The notes: generated by a model from the sequence alone, not told the origin. Positions 8,991 through 21,354 are shown, counted from the stretch's first letter. The stretch is DNA of 36,253 nucleotides from Chara braunii (GCA_003427395.1 BFEA01000271.1:1341873-1378125); one strand, 5' to 3'. Made by a program: numbers and translations.

Positions 8991-10265
8991 CGTCACACCA
9001 CAACACTCACACACATGGAAGGACACAAAACAAATAACACAACAACACAACAACACTCCTAGTCCCTTCAGCATCCGACCTATAACTTCCTGAGCCAGAA
9101 TTCAGTTAGGCGTCGCGGGTAAGACTTAATATAAAATCGCGCGGACGCAGGGTCAACTCATATCGACTCGCAATGCAAGCGTACGCAAGCGGTCGCAATG
9201 ATGACGTACCATATAGTACCCATACTCATGCGATCCTCGTTAATCTCGAGGGTCTACACTCAATTGTCGACTGACACGCGCCTTGAGGGTTATTCTCTAG
9301 ACGTTGGACAACCCCCAAGTGCGGAACCACATCCTCTCCTGCACCCTGCGGAGAATGGGTGGTACACAGGTTCATGCCTGTGGTGGCAGTCAGCTCTCGT
9401 GGCCTAGGAGGCAAACTCCATCATCCAGGGCCTGGAGAGAAATCAAGGGGTTTGACTTTGACGGCTGCCACGAACTATAATGTCCAACTATAAAATTCTA
9501 AAAGCAAAAAGGATGAGAGGGGAATCTTCCTTTTCCCTCGAAGTATAATCTGTTTAACTCTTGCACATGGTCACAATAGGCCGCGCTAACACCCACGTAT
9601 ATGTATGTACATATATATATATATATAAGGTTATAAATACGTGATGATCACTTCTCATAATCACAGTGGGACTCCTCTCAGCCATGTATACTTAAGTGAT
9701 CGTAGGCAGTCAAATCCAAAGTCCGAATCATCAAAGATACCTGCAATCACATCAAAGATTCAACCAAAAGTCCATGCACTACACGGGGTCAACTTCAACC
9801 ATTCTTTGCGCTCATACCCCTCGCTTTAGCCATACAAGCCTCACTCTTTGTGCAACTCTCAAAATAAAATACTCAACATTTTTATTAAATGGCCATTCAA
9901 TTAAAGTCCGGGTAAAAACACAACAAAACAAATCAGACCACAGGGCTGAAGCCTTTAGGTTGAGTAGCAAGAGTGGATTAAAATTGAGTCGGAAACCAAC
10001 CTGTTATCTAAGGATAACAAAAGGTGATCCATGTGGGATCAACTTGAAGGTAGTCAAGCCTTGAATCAATATGAAAAAAGGTGACCTGCAATGCAGGACA
10101 GGCCAGTACCCTAGCCATGCTGGAGTGATCAAGAAATAATCCTACCTTCCTAACCAACCTCTGACGTTTATCTAAAAATGTAAGAAAATCCGGCAGCATA
10201 TCCCCTAAACAGGATGGATTGACAGATTTCCCCTGGCTGAAAATAATCTAACTCTCCACACTCTA
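8991..10265. other. no gene recognised; short AT microsatellite
   Basis: Noncoding, moderately AT-rich DNA with an (AT)n run at 9611-9627. The ORFs at 9641-10064 lack any recognisable composition or motif and overlap each other. From about 9480 the base composition matches the hairpin-bearing repeat region that follows, so this part may belong to the same element. Confidence 0.45.
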
Positions 10266-10378
10266 CAAAATTTTGGCAGCGCTTCCCGTAGGAAATGTGC
10301 CTTTTGAGAATTTCTATGAGTCCAAAAAGAACTAACTCTTTCAGATTTGTAGAAATTTCGGCAGCGCTTCCCGTAGGA
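10266..10378 (-). repeat. two copies of the AAATTTCGGCAG hairpin motif (inverted relative to 0.8-1.1 kb)
   Basis: Copies at 10266-10293 and 10352-10378 share AATTT, TGG or CGG, then CAGCGCTTCCCGTAGGA. They lie about 80 bp apart. Each can fold with its downstream flank: GGC with GCC around CTTCC/GGAA in the first, GGCAG with CTGCC in the second. They are the reverse complement of the motif at 811-1084. Confidence 0.6.
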
Positions 10379-10779
10379 GCAGGAGACTGCCAAGATTTAT
10401 ACGAAGCTGAAAATGCAGAGACAAAACATAACTATACTTGGGACCAACTTCTGACACCTACTTGATAGTTAGGACCTGAGATAGTCTTGCACGATCCCTT
10501 CTTGAAGATGGCATCGTGAGCTAACACTGATCCTAACTCCTAGTAGGGCCAGTCCTATCTTATCCCAAGCTTTCCTCCCATCATCCATCTCGCCTACCTA
10601 TAGCTCCAGCACTCAGCGAGCATCTAAAGCAACTAAGCTATCAAAAAGATGCCCAAGGAGAGTGCCTGAAAACATGCATAAACAAACGTTTCTCATAGTC
10701 CTTCATCAGTTCAATCCAAATAGTTTGTTAATCTCTCAATTCTTTTGGCCCTCAATAGACCCCTTTTCCTATGGCATAG

Positions 10780-11960
10780 GATCAGACCGCCCCAACTTAG
10801 GGGTACGCTTGACTTGCCTAAGCAAAACAAATAGGGTACGCACAACTGGACTGCCCCAACTTAGGGGTATGGCTAGCTTACATGATTGAAACGTATGTCC
10901 AGAATGCCCCAACTTAGGGGTATGCCCGGCCCAACATAAACTGTGTACATAAAGCATATGACCAGACCGCCCTAACTTAGGGGTACGCCCGACTTCTGCT
11001 TAACTGACGACATGAGGCATAGGACTAGACTGCCCTAACTTAAGGGTATGCCTAGTCAGCCGTAAACGAAATTTACATATGGCATAGGATTAGACTGCCC
11101 CAACTTAGGGGTATGCCTAATCTGCCTACACAAGTACGAATGACGAATGGTCAGACTGCTCTAACTTAAGGGTACGTCCAACCTACATAATATCAACGAC
11201 AATGGCATATCGCTAGGGTACACAACGTATGACTAAGTTGCCCTAACTTAAGGGTATACTTAGCCTCCGCAATGACAGTTTAAAACAAACATAAATACTT
11301 TGGTACAAACTGTATAATTTCCTTTCTTCTTTAGGCAGATAGACCTACCCAACTTAGGGAGACATCCAACCCTGCCTTGTGTTTAAAAGGGAAAATAAAA
11401 GGAGATTTATACTAGCCATCTGCTCCTTTATATCATCACGAGCATAAGACTGAACCGCCCTAACTTAAAGGTACGCTCAGTCTGGCCGGGTTACCTTCAC
11501 TTTATATTTTTCATTTGTCTCTCTACTCTTTTTGTTCTACGTGACTTACTGACTGGCTTGCCCAACTTAGGGTGCCCGGTCTGCCAGATGATTATAAAAT
11601 ATATATCAATTTTTTATACTCTGGTTGACCCCTTAGTTCAAAGCTCATGACTAAGCTGCCCCAACTTAGGGGTACGCTTAGTCTTATGCCCCTGTCCCCC
11701 TCAAAAGAAAACACACATAGAACCGGGTCTACGCAACTTAGAATATCCCCAGCTCTGTTTTCAGCAACCCAAAAGAAACATCAGGATTCTAAGCCTTCCC
11801 AACTTAGGGTGCCCGTCCTCCTGTTCAGAAACCCCAGAAAAGAAACGACGACTGGTCCGTCCAACTTAGGATAGGCCCTGTCCAAAAAGATTTTACATTC
11901 AGCCCAGCAACATAAATAAAACACAGCACTGAACCCACTCAACTTGAGGGATTCAGCCTT
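10780..11960. repeat. array of 16 hairpin-forming units around a CCCCAACTTAGGGG core
   Basis: Sixteen units share AACTTA (or AACTTG) flanked by C-rich and G-rich triplets or quadruplets. Cores begin at 10794, 10858, 10911, 10974, 11037, 11102, 11163, 11245, 11351, 11462, 11564, 11662, 11736, 11801, 11863 and 11941. Spacing is irregular, 53-111 bp. Many units carry outer arms that differ between units but stay complementary within one: GACTAG/CTAGTC at 11023 and 11052, GATTAG/CTAATC at 11088 and 11117, GACTGA/TCAGTC at 11448 and 11477, GACTAAG/CTTAGTC at 11649 and 11677. This is compensatory change, as in conserved RNA hairpins. No ORF is credible across it. Confidence 0.85.
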
Positions 11961-14128
11961 GGGTTGACCCGGTCGAACGCATGCAAAACACCTTCCCACC
12001 TTCCCGCAATTCCTTTGTCTGCCTTCACTCAAAAATGATCTGAACTTTCGAATATATTTGTTCATTTAACCTTTCACAAAGCATGTCCTGACATACATAA
12101 CAAAATAAAAAGTAATAACCTGTCATAGTTATATTCAAATACCCAAAGGAATAATGTAGTTAGGGGAAAGGATCACATGTGTTTAGACGAAACTTATACC
12201 TGTTGCAATCCTGCCTGCCGCCTTCCTCTCGTAACCTCAGACTAGACATAGAATGAGATAGGTTAGACTCTCGAGATCCAAGAGAGGGACAACTCAACTC
12301 ACAGTGAGAGGGCCTTGGAATCTGGATGCGCCTGAGGGCCCCGCAATGGTAGCCTGAACAAGCAGCAGATGGTCAAACTGAAGTCAACTGCCGATTGTTG
12401 ACCCCTTGGCGACCCTCCAAATTTGTAAAAGTAACCCCCTTAGCAATCCCATTCTCTTCACATCGTTCACAGTTCGAAATGGCTTGGCTACCGCTCAAGA
12501 TACGAGTCGTGAACCAAAAACACAGCCTTCCCCCCCCCGCAGTGGAACAAAGCACGACCTAGTTGGCCGTGCAACGGGTGAATGCGTGCAGACACCGACT
12601 ATGCAGTCCCCATCAAACCTCTATAAGCAACCTGCTCACAACTGAGTCCCGCTACTTTGCCCGGTAGGATGAACAACGTACCAATCAGGGTTGTTCACTC
12701 CCCACTACTCTGTATGTTGGAACATGCAGTGTATCGGCTTGTATAGGTAAGTCTGCCTTGTTTCTTCGTACGGCAACATGGGCAGTGCACTGATAAACAG
12801 CTAGGCCTACACCTTCGCGGCCAGCCTGTTTGCTGCGCAGGCTGATGGGATGAGTAGCACACTGGCTAACGATTGGACCTGCAACCTTTGCGACTGGTCT
12901 GCTGCGTCTTCGCTCTACAAGATGAGTACTATATCGGTTGCCAGGCGGAAAACCGTCGTCCAATGGATGGGACTAGCACCACCTCCGCCAACGGACAATC
13001 ATCCAATTCCCTGCCTGCCTTCCCGCTACTCGGTCCAAGATGCACAAGGGTCGGGATGGATACCCCGCCTAGCACGTTCAAGGGTACCCTATGCACAACC
13101 CTCGATCTCTCTTCCTCATGGCCAAGCTTACGCACCCACATATGGGCACTGAGACGATCACAACCCGGAGCAACCATCTACGAGAAGCAAGGCGAGCACG
13201 GCGAGTCCCCAACTAACACATGTAGTCTTACTAGACAACCGCTATGAATCCCCTCATAGTGCATACGATCGTCGAAGCAACCACACGATTAGCTTCTTGT
13301 TACTCCCATCGATCATATGCACAAGAACAGAGTGAACATTCACTGGATCATGACACTCATACACCATCTTCTAGTTATGCTCACTGCGAGGATTCAGAAG
13401 GTGCCCGCCGTTGATAGGATGAGCCTCGCACTCTCGCCATGCAAGTCATCAATCAGCGGCTTACTCCACACTCGACAGGTAAGTGCTTCTCCTCCCTTCT
13501 CTCGGTTGCAGTAGCCACCAAGTAACTCCACTCGCTTCCTGCTCACCCAACATTGTGCCACCCCGTAATGTCCCCCGTTGTAGGAAGGCACCTGGCCGCT
13601 CACCCGACCAGGTTCACTTGGATCGAACAATCGGGTTTCGAGCAGTACGGTGCAATCGAATACGGCGAGCATGAAGGACTGCCTTCAATGCTACTCGCAA
13701 CACCTCGACTTCGGCCAGCATGACACGAGTAATCAACAAGGTCTCATCTACAATGAGCAATATCGTTTGACGATGGCATCGAAAACGACTCCGCAGTCAC
13801 TCCAATAAGGACAGTCCGCAAGAATGCTCCGCTATCCGCCAGACAAGAGTGAATCATTCTTGAACAGAGCTACATCCAATCCCATGGTAGGTACCTCAAC
13901 TTCCCCCTTTTCCCGGGCACAACTTGTAGCACTTACCCTGACCATCCCAACGATCTAGTGTTAAAACTAACTACATCACTACATTCGCCTTACGTCAGAC
14001 CCTCCAACTCACATCCCGGATTGCCCAGAACGACTGAAAAGTAACCGGGATAAAGAGTCTTCGCTCCCGCTCTCCCCTTCTTCTTTCCTCGTCGATTATC
14101 CCTGCGAACTCCTTTCCTCTTTCAACTC
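11961..14128. other. no gene recognised
   Basis: Overlapping ORFs of up to 124 codons (12850-13247) occur on the plus strand, but none has a recognisable domain or a clear advantage over the other frames. Two consensus-like splice donor sequences (GT at 12747 and 13479) lie here, with no exon-intron structure that I can defend. A retroelement flank or decayed gene is possible. Confidence 0.35.
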
Positions 14129-14890
14129 CTACTCTGCCAACCTTCTAACCAATCTAACTTTATTAACAGACTTGCCTACCAAAAAATCGCTTTTCTCGCT
14201 TGTTTTCACCAAAACCCGGGCCAGGCACGACAATCTCCTCCGCCATAGCCACTTCCCTGCTTCTGTGTATAGCCTTTTCCTAGTAGCCCATGATTTACTA
14301 ACCTCCGTCCTAATCTGACCTTTCCATTCGGTTTGCAGTGCTTTAAAACCCCTCCAACTCCCTTGCTTACTCAAATTCACTAAACATCGAGCGAGGTATG
14401 CTTGCTCTCCGGTTTTCTCTTCACCATCTCTAACTATCGCGCACCATCCTTACTATCATCTATCTTACTAACCTATCTCCAAAACTAACCCCGTCATGCA
14501 AGTCACCCGGGGCAAAAACCCCTGGTTTGCATCTTCCCTCGCTCGAATCCATCGGGGATCGAGCGAGATTCGGAGTTTGCACTCCCATCCTCTTTTCTTT
14601 CCGCCATAGCTCGACGCAACCCATTTTCTGCTAACCTTCTCTTCAACTTACTTTCCTCTAAAACTAACCTTATCACTCGATTCGCCCAGTCCGGAAACCT
14701 TGGAATCCCATCCTGTCTTGCTAAAAACGGTCTAGGATTGGCGGAGTTACGAAGACTTCTCTCCATCTCCTTCACTCCCCGCTGCGCCCCGGCTCGCCCT
14801 TCAGCACCTTTGCCTTGAATGCATCTGGCGCGAATTCGCGCCAGATCCACTCTCTGTATTTTTTTACTCCTGCCTCCGCCTCTGTCACCT
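14129..14890 (-). pseudogene. coding-like remnant, unrecognised (possible retroelement ORF)
   Basis: Three minus-strand frames read as charged, helical protein in succession. The piece at about 14890-14772 contains KKYREWIWREFAPDAFKAK. That at 14850-14503 contains PRFPDWANRVIRLVLEESK followed by an Arg/Glu-rich helix. That at 14380-14129 contains KALQTEWKGQIRTEV. The 14850 frame starts at GTG, so no real start is visible. The style resembles the pre-gag regions of the Ty3/gypsy elements nearby. No motif fixes an identity. Confidence 0.3.
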
Positions 14891-16599
14891 TCGTCGGGTC
14901 GAGGTGAGGCCGCTCCGTTTCCTTCGACAGTACCAACGCCCGCTGTCTGTCTTCACGTTGCCAGACTCCTCTTGCTCCCCTTACCTTTTTGCGCCCGCTG
15001 GCCCTCACTCTGAGTTGCCTGCTGTCAACAGCACTCGGTGGCGAGAAACTTTGCAGCGGACCGATCCGCCACTCCCGGCTCGTAGCTTCAGCCAGAGGAG
15101 AGAACCAACTACCGAATGGCTCAGTAAGCCTTCCGCTCCTCGACTCACCTCGCCGAACACCTCCCACAACGCCTGCCAGCCCGCTGCGCTATCGCTCCGT
15201 CCGCTGCTGCGCTGCGCTGCCCGGTCAGGCCCGTTGACTGCTACCTACAGGTAAGCCGTTACCCCCCTTTTTTTCGTTTCGCCCCTGCCCCCTACCTATG
15301 GTCGGAAAGCATTTCTCGGGCAAACTTAGTGCCCGCCCCCCCCAGAAATATGTCGTTGATGCTCATAGGGCAGGGGGGGGAGCGGAGGGGAGGAACGGTG
15401 ACTAGCCCATCGGAGGAGCTCAGTCCTGATTCTACCTGCTGCCCCCAGGTCGGTATCACCTGCAGCGGATATCACACCTACCGGTGGGCGCAGCCCCCAT
15501 ACGTTCCCTCGTCGGAGGCTTGAGCACGGATGTGGCTGTAGGTCATATATAGTCCATGTTACCGGTCCTTTTGCCTCAAGTGCAATTACAAACTCGAACC
15601 CTGATCACGCCCGGTTCTCAGAAACGACGTAACAAAGGACCTTCGCTAGTATCTCGAAGACTCAGACCTGTCGAACGAGGCGCGCACCCAAGGTCCTTGA
15701 CTGCCGTGACGGCCATTGAAGTTGGTGTCGCGTCCTAGTCAAGGAACGCCAGGTCATATATAAAAATATAATAGAAATATAACGCCAAAATGATTTACTT
15801 AGAAAATGCCACCACCGATTTGACGTCGCCGACGGCAAAACCAATGTGGATAGCCTTGTTGGGCCCTCAACCCCTCGATCCACTCACACTATGATATTCC
15901 TGCGACGTTGCCGCTCGATCTCGATCCCTGAATCTCATTGATGAAGGTCCGATGCTGTTACCAATAGTGCTAGTACCCAAGGTTGAGACAGGCTACTGCA
16001 AAATTCAATATAAACTGTTGCCGCGCGACAAGCGGGCTTACCAAAATACCCCAAGGCCACTCCTTCGTCTACGGACCAAACTCATGACTGCCGACCTATG
16101 ACGCATGTTGCTCATAGGGCCTGGCTCCGTCCACGACCGTCAACCTCCCGCATCTACTGCGCGGAGGTCACTGCTCGCGCTCTATTTTCTCTCGCACACC
16201 CCAATTACTGCCCAAAGCAACACCACTTTCGATGATGCATGCCGTATGAACGCAGATGTACCGTGGTCACTTCAATAAAAGAAAAACTTTTCCTAGTTTT
16301 AATCAAAGCCAAAAATTTTGCCGGCGGAAATGCCGACTCTATAGCACCAAAATAAGAATCATCACGCGTACTTGAAAACTGCCCGCCCACACACTCTTTG
16401 CTTCTAGTCAACCATCCAGTCAACGAGAACAAAACACAACCACAACTCGTGCAGTGTACTCAAATTTCAAACCAAACCTATTTTTCTATCACTTGCAAAA
16501 ACCAGGGCGGATACCCTTGTAAGGGTATTCGCGCCGACAACGCCTTGATTCCCAATGCGTCTGCTAAACAGCCCGGTCTCCGTGGTGTCTGTACAATGT
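14891..16599. other. no gene recognised
   Basis: GC-rich plus-strand ORFs at 14904-15254 are mutually overlapping and low in information. A CAG|GTAAG donor-like sequence has its GT at 15251. A short stretch near 16310-16335 (AAAATTTTGCCGGCGGAAAT) may be a diverged copy of the AAATTTCGGCAG motif. Nothing else is supported. Confidence 0.35.
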
Positions 16600-16910
16600 G
16601 TTCCTGACAGCGCGCGTGCCCTTGGTGCCTCTTCGGTGTGTGCCCTTGGAGTGCGCCCTTGGTGCGCCCTTAGTGTGTGCCCTTGGCGTGCTAGGTCAGC
16701 GTCTGTGCGCCCCTGGTGTGCGTTCGCGTGCCCTTCATGTGCGCCCGTGTGCCCTAGGAGTGGGTTCGTGTTGTGCGCCGTATTGAGCGTCCGTGCACCT
16801 TGGGATGCGCCTTTGTGCGCGCCCTTGGTGTCTGCCCCTGGGCTGCGCCCCTATGCGCGCCCTTCATGTCCGTTCCTGGGCTGCGCCCCCGTGCGCGCCC
16901 TTGAAGCGAG
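16600..16910. repeat. GC-rich degenerate minisatellite with a GTGCGCCCTTGG core
   Basis: About eleven irregularly spaced copies of a core resembling TGYGCCCTTGG occur, separated by 13-40 bp of similar GT/GC-rich DNA. The plus-strand ORFs through it (16555-16920) encode only Cys/Ala/Pro/Arg repeats and are best taken as by-products of the repeat. Confidence 0.8.
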
Positions 16911-17017
16911 AGAAGGTTAACCGACCCCCCATTTTTCAGGTCAATTTATAAGAAAACCATAAGGCCATTTCAAGCAAACTCCACACCAATGTATAGAGTG
17001 CACTTCTTACTAGCATA

Positions 17018-17245
17018 TTTAAAAAAAAATAAAAAAAATAAAAAACACATAAAACAGCAACCCAAAAGTGCATTTTCAGGCAATTTTGGCATGAAACACG
17101 TCATCCAAATGTCAGGATTTTCATGCCTCCCAACAACACAAATTCTAATAACCCAAATAATACCAAATTTGGTAGACAGCAACCTTGAACCAAAACAAAA
17201 ACAGGCAAAAAAACAAAAAACCAAAAAACCAAAAATTTGACCCCC
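17018..17245. repeat. A-rich low-complexity DNA
   Basis: Two A-rich runs (about 17020-17060 and 17190-17245), the second with CAAAAA and CCAAAAAA units, flank ordinary sequence. It ends in CCCCAAACCCTAATTTTAG, which includes one AAACCCTAA telo-box-like word. The predicted ORFs are by-products of the A/T bias. Confidence 0.7.
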
Positions 17246-19122
17246 AAACCCTAATTTTAGTTTTGGTCCCATTAGTCAGGAGCTGAAAATGGAGGTCCCC
17301 GTTAACCATTTGTGCTTCAAGCGGGCGAGTTGTGCTTGTGGGAGCGTCTTTGCGGGCCAACCTCCCGTTCCCGTTAGTGCGCGGGTGCATGCACTAATAC
17401 GCGCGGAGTCCCCCGCCCGATTTCCCTAGTGCGCGGTGTTGCACTTTTTCTAGTGAGCGAGACCTTTCAATTACGGTCTTTGCCGGTTTCCGGTCTTAGG
17501 AATCTTTAATTGTGATTCGGAACAACAATGATGATGCAGATAATAAAATTAAATCAAGTATGCCATGTGTGCATCAAGATGCCCATTCAGGGGATTGAAA
17601 ACTGTGACATAATCAGCAAGGAAATACAATCACCAGGCAATGCCAGAAAGGAAAATCAAGACTGACTGACTCAAGGCAAAGACAAGGTGAACGAGAAGGA
17701 AGAATGAGAACTCATAATGGTCTCAGAAAGTACACATGTAGGGAGCATGTCCAGCACCAGTCTAGAGTCCTCACTCGTCCCCCTGAATCCTCACACTCAA
17801 TCTCTCAATCTCACATGTCCAGCACCAAAGATTTTTGAAATGAGAGAGGTTATCCTCTTTGATTAAATCACGCCTTTGCACACATCTGTTCTCTTGTGTT
17901 ATTTCACTAGGCTTTCCGATGATAGTTCTTACCCAAATAAGCATAGAAGAAAGCCACATAGAGACCAATCGGTAAGGGAGATGCCAATTAGGTCCAAAGG
18001 TCCCTTCCTAGTTAGTCTCATATTTAATTAAAAGGTTAAATGTGCTCTTGAACAATAACCATGGTTTTAAAGTAGACCCCGCTTTCAGGCGATGCTTGTG
18101 ACGACTGTTTAGGACACTAGGGCAGAGCAGCCCCCTTCAACAATGACACCACGTTTGGGGTTATCACATCAGACTTGAACCCGTTTCCACATGATAGGAC
18201 ACGCTAGCATGAACAGGACAGAGGGGAGAGAAAGCAGAGCGATCAGTTCTCTTCATACATGACTTCACAGTGCAGTCTCTGAATGAGTCAAACACTTGAT
18301 ACGGTAGCATGTCACTCGTGCCTCGATCAGTAAGTTCGCACCTCGTCTCGTGCAGAATCACTCAGGTAAGTTCAAGAATCGTTTCCCCTACGAACGATCA
18401 TGCAATGTGAGCAGGAATTAGCGAAGCTTCATTTCGATCATAGTCAACATTTTCGCTCGATCCCGTCACCAAGATAGGACGAAGAAGACCAACATAACAG
18501 GTGCATAGCCGAAGTCCCAACGTCTCCGCTTGCCTTGATCACACCCGGGCACCCGTGGCTCGCCGGTGTTCACTTTCCTGACTTTTCTGGTCAGATCAGA
18601 CCCCAGTGAAATTCCTCTCAGAACCACCGACGCTCGTAAAAGGAACAGTCACGAACATGGCTTCTCTGCTCAACAAACTTCAACTGCGTCATTACACCGT
18701 GTTGGGCTCGTCCGCTGTGATGAGTAGCCAAGGTTAAGTTCCTAATCAGTGAGCAACAACCGTAATTCGTCACCCGACCAGCCGGAAGCCCACCCCGCTT
18801 AGATCAGACTCGAGTTGAACTCGTCTTGAACTGTCAGCGTCAGCGGCAATCCGCACGGGAATGACGACTTCTCAGGAACTGAAGAGGAAGGCGGTTTTTA
18901 TCGCCGTCCCCTTTCCAAGTCGTGATTACCTTCCCCTCAACATGGAACGCACGGCGCACACCGAAACTAGAGACGCAAGTGACACAAGCATGGTTGACGT
19001 CAACAACAAACCCATTCGTTGGGTTGTTCGCATACGTCTGTCCTCTCTCTCATGTGTCTCTCTGGACCGGGCCACGTGTAGACTATGCATGCGCGTAACC
19101 GCCTCTCGCTTTGCCCCACAGC
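17246..19122. other. no gene recognised
   Basis: No ORF with recognisable content. A donor-like TCAG|GTAAGT has its GT at 18366. The 172-codon plus-strand ORF that begins at 18861 has no motif, and its 3' half lies opposite a more protein-like minus-strand reading. I do not call it a gene. Confidence 0.35.
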
Positions 19123-19650
19123 CTACGAGCGTTGAGCCCCTGATGGTCCAAGCTCTGCTGTTTTTGTCCTTCCCCTCACTGCTGATCGAGAGCTGGCCTC
19201 TGGGCCATCTTCCACCATCCCTGCAGATGGGTGGTTCCGACGAATCTGGTCCAGCCGGTGCCAGGACTGGGTTTCCGCTTCCCGATCGCTGGCCTCGCTG
19301 TCTGCCTCAGTATCGTGGTCTAGGTGTTGCTGCTCACGTTCAGTGGTGTCCGTGGACGTCTCCTCCTCCAGGTAAGTAACCTTCACCTTGATCTCGTTCG
19401 TGACCCCGTCTCATCTGCATCTCCTCTCGGTGCGGTCCTTAGCCTCCGTAATTGCCATTTGGAGGCCTGGGTCCGTTCTCATCTCTTCTTTCCCCCATTC
19501 AACGTTGATCGTTAGTTTCGCTTCTTGCCTACCGTGGCGATAGTCCAAGATGGCAGTCATAGTAGGCCCATCCTCAGACATCTGCTCCCACCTCCAGAGG
19601 TGATGGAGGCATCTCGGCCTATACCCATATAACCCGTTGCTACGCACCAT
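19123..19650 (-). pseudogene. coding-like remnant in two frames, unrecognised
   Basis: ATG at 19650 opens 79 codons (to 19411) with segments such as LHHLWRWEQMSEDG and TINVEWGKEEMRTD. The reading then moves to another frame (19386-19123) that is acidic and Ser/Thr-rich (TYLEEETSTDTTERE). Composition and order suit a decayed retroelement ORF on the same strand as the other elements. A plus-strand ORF covers part of the same DNA. No domain is recognisable. Confidence 0.3.
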
Positions 19651-21354
19651 GCTCGAGCCCCTTTGACCGTATTTGGTAGCAGGCTGCCAACTCCGAAATA
19701 ACCAAAACTTGGACGCTCAGGACACCCGCACACAGACAAAGTCGCGCACACACTTCACCGCTCGATCCTCCTCCTTCTGCTCATAGTACTCAGCGTAACA
19801 GAGCTGCCTAAATCCGAATATCCAGAGGCTCATCTCCCCCAACCTTTATAGGATCACTCCCTGATGCAATCCCTGTGTTCTAAACGTGGAATGCAGATAC
19901 TTTTGCCTTTTCAACAAATTTCTAATAAGACAAATAAAACGAAAGAAAGAGAAAAGAAAAAAAAAAGGAAAACCAGAAAAGCCGAACTCCAACCGTCATA
20001 ACTCAAACGGCTCTTTTTTCTGTCGATCTCTAGTCCCCTCACTTCGATATGAAACGACCGCGAGTTCGACGTAGTGGTCCCATAATGGGATACCGACCGA
20101 CGCTCTTGTCTCTTCAAAATGAGCCGTCGGCCTATCTCTATCGGGTACCCGTGTCCGATGGCAAGGAGGTGGCTTATGACCCTCCATGGGGGATGATAGG
20201 CCTCCTACCGATGCGGCCGCGGGTGGCCCTCTTTTAGGGTCCCGCTGCACGGCGTTCGGCTGGAAAGATCAACTGAGGCAATATTCGAAGTGTCGGGCCA
20301 CTTTAGGCCGTCAGACGGTAATCATAGACAAAACTGAATCGCCAGCCTCCCCATGAACAGACAGGCTAAAAGGGGGAGTGAAATTTCTCAGAACTTTAAA
20401 TAATAATAATAATAATAATGATAATAATATTACGAGGGAGATAAGTTCAGACGCCACCGCATCTGGAAGCCCCTCGATCTTCTCAGGCTAATGCTGAGGC
20501 CCATATCAGTGCACGAACCTGACGCATGAACTACTTTTCTTTTATTTTTCTTCTCCCCCTTACCTAATCCTCTTCTGCTGGACAGGGACGGCGGCCGCCC
20601 CGTCCATTTAACCCATAACCTGGCAGAGGGGCACTCGGCGCGCAGTAGAAAAGGCCGCGCTCGTCCCTCTACCTTCGCGTCCCTGGGCGAGGCCGGCGGC
20701 TACCACGGCCACAGGCCGGTAGTGCTCTGCTCTACAGCAGGGCGCAGAGCCTGCGTGGACCAATGGAAAGTCCAGTGGTGCAACCCCAACTTTTGCTAAG
20801 GGAATCATTGCCAATTGGATTGGTCTGTAGCAGGGCACAACTTGGGTATACCAGTAGGTCTTGGAGGTTTAGGGACTACCCGCCGAGCTACGAACACCCG
20901 AGCAGGGAGCTGGTACCGAGCAGGAGCCTGACACAGAGGAGGGCCGGTACACCACGACCTCCGACATGATACCAAACCCCCGCCTAGCGTCCCCGCTGGG
21001 CCGAAGCTCATAGCGCAACCAGTAGAAAACAGTACGAGCTGGCTGCACACCCAACCATTTTCATTGTGACTCGCGGCGCAGCTCGTACAATGGATTTTGC
21101 GCTAATCAGGTCCTCATGTTCTCACAGCGCTCACGTTCCTCTCCTCACAGTTTGCAGTGACCCTCCAAGATCAACGCAATCATTTTCTTCTCTTTTCTTC
21201 CATTTCTGTTTTCTGATCTACTCCACAACAGCATATCCCCTCTTCTTTCTTAGTAGCAAATCCTCTTTCACTCTCACAATATTCTTCTTAATCTCAATCT
21301 CCCATGCTAGGTTCTTTGTCTTTCTTGTTTTCTTCTTATTCTCGTCTTTCACCA
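19651..21354. other. no gene recognised; TAA microsatellite at 20399-20431
   Basis: An (AAT)n-like run occupies about 20399-20431. The segment 20590-21060 is GC-rich and reads as Pro/Gly-rich sequence in one plus-strand frame with stops. 21120-21350 is strongly pyrimidine-rich on the plus strand, as in a 5' leader of the ORF that follows. No gene can be defended. Confidence 0.4.

Noticed and set aside
12850-13247. Plus-strand ORFs of 100-124 codons in 12.8-13.3 kb
   Set aside because: Two frames and the opposite strand are open together, with no motif and no clear favourite.
16555-16920. Cys/Ala-rich ORF of 121 codons
   Set aside because: It is wholly within a GC-rich minisatellite and is explained by the repeat.
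16970-17272. Phe/Cys-rich hydrophobic ORF resembling a membrane protein
   Set aside because: The hydrophobicity comes from antisense reading of A-rich low-complexity DNA.
18861-19379. 172-codon plus-strand ORF as a host gene
   Set aside because: It has no domain or compositional support, and its 3' half is opposite a more convincing minus-strand reading.
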